Shown here: piece after piece, positions 6,136 to 10,554 of the stretch
Position numbering within the stretch: the stretch's first letter is position 1
Layout: each line of letters begins with the position of its first letter
Origin: Flavobacteriaceae bacterium
GTDB lineage: Bacteria > Bacteroidota > Bacteroidia > Flavobacteriales > Flavobacteriaceae
NCBI GenBank assembly: GCA_030590765.1
Contig: JAUVCP010000041.1
Location: 1-10,554 of the forward strand
Length of the DNA stretch: 10,554 bases
Direction of reading: 5' to 3'
Made by a program: the position numbers and the translations under genes
Notes under the pieces: model-generated
What the model was told of the DNA's origin: nothing
Seen by the model: the letters and a program-made list of their open reading frames with translations, nothing else
The model's database searches: none

Positions 6136-6167
6136 AATCAGTCATTTACATTAGTAAACTCCTGATT
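6136..6167 (-). terminator. Long imperfect hairpin downstream of the GH3 gene
   Basis: On the minus strand a 6-bp outer stem (AATCAG/CTGATT) and a 6-bp inner stem (GTTTAC/GTAAAT, one G-T pair) close a 4-base loop. The stems are separated by a symmetrical GA/GA internal pair. It lies about 80 bases after the GH3 stop at 6248, and TTTT follows the stem. It could be the GH3 terminator, but the stem is AT-rich and the T-run short. Confidence 0.4.
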
Positions 6168-6247
6168 ACCAAAACTACGAAAGCCTCATTCTTAAGGTTT
6201 TCTTATCAAAGACTGAGTTTTCGGGCAGGCACTAATTAGATTACCAC

Positions 6248-7771
6248 CTAAGAATTTACCTGATCAAGCTCTAAAAGCTCTTCCAAAAAATTTCTTTTAT
6301 TACTCATTCTGGGCACTTTATGTTGCCCACCTAATTTATTCTTATTCTTTAACCATTGGTAAAAAAGACCCTCTTTTGCCTCGTGAATTTTTGGCAAAGC
6401 CAAAGTCATATCTTTATACCTTTTCGCTTCATAATCTGAATTTATTCTTTTTAAGGCATCATCCAGATTATTTGTAAAATCTGTAATATCCGTTGGTCTG
6501 TTTTTAAATTCTATCATCCATTCATGACCTCCATTTACATTTCCATTCATAAAAATTGGAGCCACCGTATACTCAGATATGATTGCATTTGTTTTTTTAC
6601 AGGCAACTTTTAAAGCATCTTCAGCATTTTCAACTACCAGTTCTTCACCAAACACATTGATAAAATGCTTTGTTCTGCCTGTTATCTTAATCCTATAAGG
6701 TTTTAAACAGGTAAATTTTACTGTATCACCAATTAAATACCTCCATAAACCTGAATTTGTAGTAATTACCAATGCATAATTCTTATGTAATTCAACTTCA
6801 TATAATGGAATAGCTTTTGAATTTTCTTCATCATATTGATCCATAGGAATAAACTCATAAAAGATTCCATAATCCAGCATCAATAACATTTCATTAGAGA
6901 AATTATCATCCTGAATTGCAAAAAAACCTTCTGAAGCATTATAGGTTTCAAAATATCTAAAATTACTTTTCGGAATTAATTTTTCATACTGTTCACGATA
7001 AGGGTTAAAATTGACCCCACCATGAAAATATACCTCCAGATTTGGCCAAACTTCCAATATATTCTTTTTACCCGTAACCTCTAAAATCCGGTTTAATAAA
7101 ACAAGCATCCATGATGGTACACCTGCCAGACTTCTAATATCTTCATCTTTAGTCTCTTCTATAATAGCATCCATTTTTGCTTCCCATTCATCCATTAAAG
7201 AAGTCTTTAAACTTGGTGCCGTACTAAAGTCGGCCCAAAAAGGCAAGTTCTCAATTATTATAGCCGACAGATCACCAAAGTAGGTTTCATTATCTTCATG
7301 AACTGCTCTGCTACCACCTAAACGTAATCCTTTCCCTTTAAACATTTCTGTTTCTTCATTGTTATTGATATACATACACAACATATCCTTGCCTGCTTTC
7401 ATATGGCAATCTTCAATTGACTCATCACTTACCGGAATAAATTTACTTTTGGCATTGGTAGTGCCACTGGATTTTGCGAACCATTTAATTTTTGTTGGCC
7501 AAAAAATATTTACTTCTCCTTTTCTTGCTCTTTCAATCAGTGGCTCTATAGTTTCATACTTTTGAATAGGTACTCTTTTAGCAAAAGAAGCATAATTCTT
7601 TATGGAGTGAAAGTCGTATTTTTTACCAATTTCGGTAAACTGAGCCGCAGATAAAAGTTTAAACAAAACCTCATTTTGAACCTCATTGGGATAATCAACA
7701 AACATATCAATTTGATCTTTTCGTTTTTTCAAGATCCAAGAGAGAACGGTATGGAATAATGGGAATTGCAT
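6248..7771 (-). CDS. GH3-family acyl-adenylating (acyl amido synthetase-like) protein
   Basis: This 507-residue protein belongs to the GH3 group named for plant auxin-responsive proteins, which adenylate a carboxylic acid and may then join it to an amine. Motifs appear in family order: the ATP phosphate-binding loop SSGTTNAKSKFIP (101-113), YNASEG (277-282), LWRYLIGDTVKF (342-353) and the hinge region GRTKHFINVFGEEL (365-378). Length is that of a complete member, and no signal peptide or membrane segment is seen, so it should be cytoplasmic. Bacteroidota commonly encode one such protein, but I know of no firm substrate for it. Plant enzymes use jasmonate, auxin and benzoates; that should not be transferred. 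It is a single-gene unit, divergent from purE. The start is the ATG at 7769-7771. Confidence 0.93.
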   Translation of the reverse strand: MQFPLFHTVLSWILKKRKDQIDMFVDYPNEVQNEVLFKLLSAAQFTEIGKKYDFHSIKNYASFAKRVPIQKYETIEPLIERARKGEVNIFWPTKIKWFAKSSGTTNAKSKFIPVSDESIEDCHMKAGKDMLCMYINNNEETEMFKGKGLRLGGSRAVHEDNETYFGDLSAIIIENLPFWADFSTAPSLKTSLMDEWEAKMDAIIEETKDEDIRSLAGVPSWMLVLLNRILEVTGKKNILEVWPNLEVYFHGGVNFNPYREQYEKLIPKSNFRYFETYNASEGFFAIQDDNFSNEMLLMLDYGIFYEFIPMDQYDEENSKAIPLYEVELHKNYALVITTNSGLWRYLIGDTVKFTCLKPYRIKITGRTKHFINVFGEELVVENAEDALKVACKKTNAIISEYTVAPIFMNGNVNGGHEWMIEFKNRPTDITDFTNNLDDALKRINSDYEAKRYKDMTLALPKIHEAKEGLFYQWLKNKNKLGGQHKVPRMSNKRNFLEELLELDQVNS

Positions 7772-7809
7772 GTTGATTTATACAGATTTTTTATATTACC
7801 TTTAGGCTC

Positions 7810-7840
7810 TAAAAATACATTAAAATTAAATTGTAAACAA
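7810..7840 (-). promoter_or_regulatory. Weak candidate promoter for the GH3 gene
   Basis: On the minus strand TTG (7838-7840) and TATTTTTA (7810-7817) are 20 bases apart, a Bacteroidota promoter with one mismatch (final A for G) in the -7 element. It would give a leader of about 30 nt. The same 95-bp gap must also hold the purE promoter; for that gene I see only TATTTTTC (7844-7851) with no proper -33 partner. Confidence 0.3.
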
Positions 7841-7866
7841 TAACTATTTTTCTAAAATTTTAAATT

Positions 7867-8349
7867 ATGTCTAAAGTAGGTATTATTATGGGAAGTGATT
7901 CCGATCTGCCAATTATGAAAGAAGCAATTGAAATATTGCAAAGTTTTGATATTGAAACAGAAGTAGATATTGTTTCCGCCCACCGAACTCCTGAAAAGCT
8001 TTTTGACTATGCAAAAAATGCTCACTTACGTGGAATTAATGTGATCATTGCAGGTGCTGGAGGTGCTGCCCATTTGCCTGGAATGGTTGCATCTATGAGT
8101 CCACTACCTGTTATTGGCGTGCCAGTTAAATCAAGAAATTCTATTGATGGCTGGGATTCTGTTCTTTCTATCTTGCAAATGCCTGGTGGTGTTCCGGTAG
8201 CAACCGTTGCTTTAGATGGTGCAAAAAACGCTGGTATTTTAGCTGCTCAAATTATTGGTCAATCTAATAAGGATGTCCTAGATAAGATTATATCATTCAA
8301 AGAAGATCTTAAATCAAAAGTTTATAAAACTGCTGAAAAAATGAAGTGA
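7867..8349 (+). CDS. purE: N5-carboxyaminoimidazole ribonucleotide mutase
   Basis: PurE converts N5-CAIR to 4-carboxy-AIR in cytoplasmic de novo purine synthesis. This 160-residue protein has the complete class I pattern: GSDSD (9-13), SAHRTP (37-42, with the catalytic histidine at 39), the glycine-rich loop AGAGGAAHLPGM (62-73), and the segment PVIGVPVKSRNSIDGWDSVLS that completes the phosphate/ribose site. Length fits the bacterial mutase that works with PurK. No purK is adjacent: the upstream neighbour is the divergent GH3 gene and the downstream one is a peptidase, so purK must lie elsewhere. Class I sequence implies N5-CAIR mutase rather than direct AIR carboxylase. Start ATG 7867 has no Shine-Dalgarno site, which is normal here. 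Confidence 0.97.
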   Translation: MSKVGIIMGSDSDLPIMKEAIEILQSFDIETEVDIVSAHRTPEKLFDYAKNAHLRGINVIIAGAGGAAHLPGMVASMSPLPVIGVPVKSRNSIDGWDSVLSILQMPGGVPVATVALDGAKNAGILAAQIIGQSNKDVLDKIISFKEDLKSKVYKTAEKMK

Positions 8350-8403
8350 AAATTCAATTTTCCCTAAACATTTTACTAATTAAAATATTTTCAATTTAAT
8401 CCT

Positions 8404-8452
8404 AATCCCTTTGCGACTATTGCTAAACGCTTTACGTACTTAGCGGTTAAAA
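8404..8452. repeat. Degenerate TTTGCG-type intergenic repeat
   Basis: The segment CCCTTTGCGAC...CTTTACGTAC...TTAGCGGTTAAAAT contains four imperfect units of roughly 10-12 bases around a core like CTTTGCGnAC. It resembles a short repeat I remember as scattered between genes in flavobacterial genomes, usually ending in GCGGTTAAA. Its GC content stands out from the AT-rich flanks. It lies in the 112-bp gap between purE and dcp. Only one copy is visible in this window, so its status as a dispersed repeat rests on memory. Confidence 0.45.
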
Positions 8453-8461
8453 TAATATCCA

Positions 8462-10495
8462 ATGCATTCAAATCCATTATTACAAAAATTCAATACTAAA
8501 TACGCTACTGCACCCTTTTCAAAGATCAAGAACGAACATTTTAGGCCTGCTTTTGAAAAAGGAATTCAATTGGCTAAAGCCGAAATAGATCAAATTGCAA
8601 ACAATAAAGAAATTCCAACTTTTGAAAACACTTTGGTAGCTTTAGAGTTTACAGGAGATAAACTGGATAGAATTTCCAGTATTTTTTTTAATTTGAATTC
8701 TGCAGAAACCAATGATGAAATTCAAAAAATAGCGCAGCAAGTATCACCTCTTTTATCTGATTTTGCCAATGATATTCGTCTAAATGAAAAATTATTCAAG
8801 CGAGTAAAAACCATTTTTAACAAAAAAAATGATTTTGATTTGAATACAGAGCAGCAAATGCTTTTAGATAAGAATTACAAATCTTTTGTTAGAATTGGAG
8901 CTAATTTAAATATGGAAGACAAAGAAAAATTAAGAAAAATAGATAAAGAACTGTCTAAATCAAGCCTACAATTTGGAGAAAATGTTTTAGCAGAAACCAA
9001 TGCTTTTGAATTACATATTACAAATAAAAATCAACTAAAAGGATTACCGGAAGGAACGGTAGAAGCAGCTAAAATGCTTGCCAAAGAAAAACAAAAAGAC
9101 GGGTGGATCTTCACACTAGATTACCCAAGTTACGTACCATTTATGACCTATGCAGACAATAGGGTTTTACGAAAAAAAATGGCAATAGCTTTTGGTGCGA
9201 AAGCTTTTCAAAATAATAAGTTCAATAATCAAAATACCGTCTTAAACATTGTAAAACTAAGGCACAGACGAGCAAATTTATTAGGATATAAAACCCATGC
9301 TCATTTTGTTTTGGAAGAACGAATGGCAGAAACTCCTGATAAGGTCAATAAATTTTTAAAGGACTTAATGATAAAGGCAAAACCTGCTGCAGAAAAAGGT
9401 TTTTCAAAAGTACTAACCATTGCCAAAAAAGATGGAATTAAGAAAATTCAAAAATGGGACGGTACATATTATTCCGAAAAGTTAAAAAAAGAATTATTTG
9501 ACCTTGATGACGAACAATTAAAACCCTATTTTAAACTTGAAAATGTAATTGATGGTGTTTTTACTATTGCTGGCAAATTATACGATCTAAGATTTGAAGA
9601 AATATTTGATATCGATAAATATCACAACGATGTGAAAACCTATAAAGTTACCAATATTAATAATGAATTTATAGCAGTGTTTTACGCAGATTTCTTTCCC
9701 CGAAAGGGTAAAAGAAACGGAGCATGGATGACTTCCTACAAGGATCAGTGGAAAAAAGATGGAAAGAATTCACGACCACATATTTCCATAGTTTGTAATT
9801 TCACTAAACCAACAGAAACAAAACCTTCTTTATTAACTTTTAATGAGGTAACTACTTTGTTTCATGAATTTGGACATGCATTGCATGGTATGCTGGCAAA
9901 CACAAGCTACCCTAGTCTTTCAGGTACACATGTTTACTGGGATTTTGTTGAATTACCAAGTCAGGTGTTTGAGAACTGGTGTTATGAAAAAGAAGCGCTG
10001 GATCTGTTTGCCAAACATTACCAAACCAATGAAATAATTCCAATGGAACTGGTTAAAAAGATCAAAGATTCTTCTAATTTTTTAGAAGGAATGGCAACCA
10101 TGCGCCAATTGAGTTTCGGACTGTTAGATATGGGTTGGCATGCCAGTGAGTCACCGGAGACAATAAAATCTGTAAAAGCTTTTGAATTGAAGGCTTTCGC
10201 CGACACCCAATTATACCCTGATGTAAAAGAAAACTGTATGAGTACATCATTCTCGCATATTTTTCAGGGAGGCTATTCTTCAGGATATTACAGCTATAAA
10301 TGGGCTGAAGTTTTAGACGCTGATGCGTTTGAAGAATTTCAAAAAAAAGGCATTTTCGACAAAGAAATCGCTACAAAATTTAAAGAAAATATTTTAAGCC
10401 AAGGAGGCACGCAAAAACCAATGGAACTCTATAAAAACTTTAGAGGAAAAGAGCCAAGTGTGGATGCTTTGTTAAAAAGAGCCGGACTAATATAA
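8462..10495 (+). CDS. dcp: M3-family zinc peptidase, peptidyl-dipeptidase Dcp type
   Basis: This 677-residue protein is a full-length member of the M3 (thimet oligopeptidase) family. The zinc site is HEFGH (468-472), with the third ligand Glu497 in DFVELPSQ. The C-terminal segment GYSSGYYSYKWAEVLDADAF carries the tyrosines that bind substrate in the family. The N-terminal region (NPLLQKF...APFSKIKNEHFRPAFEKGI...PTFENTLVALE) resembles E. coli Dcp more than oligopeptidase A, as does the length. Dcp releases dipeptides from the C-terminal end of short peptides, so a role in peptide recycling is likely. No signal peptide is seen, so it should be cytoplasmic. It follows purE by 112 bases, in the same direction; a shared transcript is possible. 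Distinguishing Dcp from OpdA by eye is not certain. Confidence 0.93.
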   Translation: MHSNPLLQKFNTKYATAPFSKIKNEHFRPAFEKGIQLAKAEIDQIANNKEIPTFENTLVALEFTGDKLDRISSIFFNLNSAETNDEIQKIAQQVSPLLSDFANDIRLNEKLFKRVKTIFNKKNDFDLNTEQQMLLDKNYKSFVRIGANLNMEDKEKLRKIDKELSKSSLQFGENVLAETNAFELHITNKNQLKGLPEGTVEAAKMLAKEKQKDGWIFTLDYPSYVPFMTYADNRVLRKKMAIAFGAKAFQNNKFNNQNTVLNIVKLRHRRANLLGYKTHAHFVLEERMAETPDKVNKFLKDLMIKAKPAAEKGFSKVLTIAKKDGIKKIQKWDGTYYSEKLKKELFDLDDEQLKPYFKLENVIDGVFTIAGKLYDLRFEEIFDIDKYHNDVKTYKVTNINNEFIAVFYADFFPRKGKRNGAWMTSYKDQWKKDGKNSRPHISIVCNFTKPTETKPSLLTFNEVTTLFHEFGHALHGMLANTSYPSLSGTHVYWDFVELPSQVFENWCYEKEALDLFAKHYQTNEIIPMELVKKIKDSSNFLEGMATMRQLSFGLLDMGWHASESPETIKSVKAFELKAFADTQLYPDVKENCMSTSFSHIFQGGYSSGYYSYKWAEVLDADAFEEFQKKGIFDKEIATKFKENILSQGGTQKPMELYKNFRGKEPSVDALLKRAGLI

Positions 10496-10554
10496 ATGCT
10501 TTAAGCTATTGGCCATAAGCTTTATGCAATTTTGAAAACTAAAAATAATATTAC

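Noticed and set aside
7359..7565. 68-codon plus-strand ORF inside the GH3 gene
   Set aside because: It is antisense to the conserved nucleotide-binding motif region, with no independent support.
10018..10206. 62-codon minus-strand ORF inside dcp
   Set aside because: It is a shadow of the peptidase coding sequence with no features of its own.
10496..10545. Imperfect palindrome around AGCTATTGGCCATAAGCT after dcp
   Set aside because: Central mismatches make the stem weak, and no T-run follows, so it was not called a terminator. It may be part of a short AAGC-type repeat, but one copy cannot show that.

Overview
The window looks like chromosomal DNA of a flavobacterium (phylum Bacteroidota). 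It is AT-rich, has two lipoproteins with classic lipoboxes, and has several candidate promoters of the Bacteroidota TTG...TAnnTTTG type. Its housekeeping genes (aroA, purE, a MazG-like hydrolase, a GH3 protein and a Dcp-type M3 peptidase) read like flavobacterial versions. No rRNA, tRNA, CRISPR array, intact transposase or phage gene is visible. All assignments were made by eye from motifs.

The left third (1-4040) is loosely packed and partly decayed. Two copies of the same unrecognised gene fragment lie in direct orientation near 29-178 and 1164-1511. The first is badly broken; the second is a better preserved C-terminal piece. Between them, on the minus strand, is a gene for an unknown three-helix membrane protein. 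Two unrelated lipoprotein genes follow (1812-2375 and 2722-3876), separated by a gene-free stretch with a possible minus-strand gene remnant. A strong hairpin at 3883-3910 closes this region. A 33-codon ORF consisting mostly of a signal peptide sits between the hairpin and aroA.

The middle (4041-6061) is a tight minus-strand operon: MazG-like nucleotide pyrophosphohydrolase, two tandem paralogous two-helix membrane proteins, then aroA. Gaps are 2 nt or 4-nt overlaps. The aroA start is best placed at a TTG one base after the preceding stop codon, which puts the catalytic lysine at position 22 as in E. coli. A good Bacteroidota promoter lies just before the MazG-like gene.

The right third (6248-10495) holds a minus-strand GH3-family acyl-adenylating enzyme, divergent from purE and a dcp-like peptidase gene on the plus strand. 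The purE-dcp gap contains a degenerate copy of a TTTGCG-type repeat that resembles one dispersed in flavobacterial genomes. The genes here serve separate tasks: chromosomal aromatic and purine biosynthesis, nucleotide clean-up and peptide turnover.

I see no convincing new defence, mobile or biosynthetic system. The points most worth a second look are the duplicated decaying gene around the membrane-protein gene, the paralogous membrane pair inside the aroA operon, and the bacterial GH3 protein.
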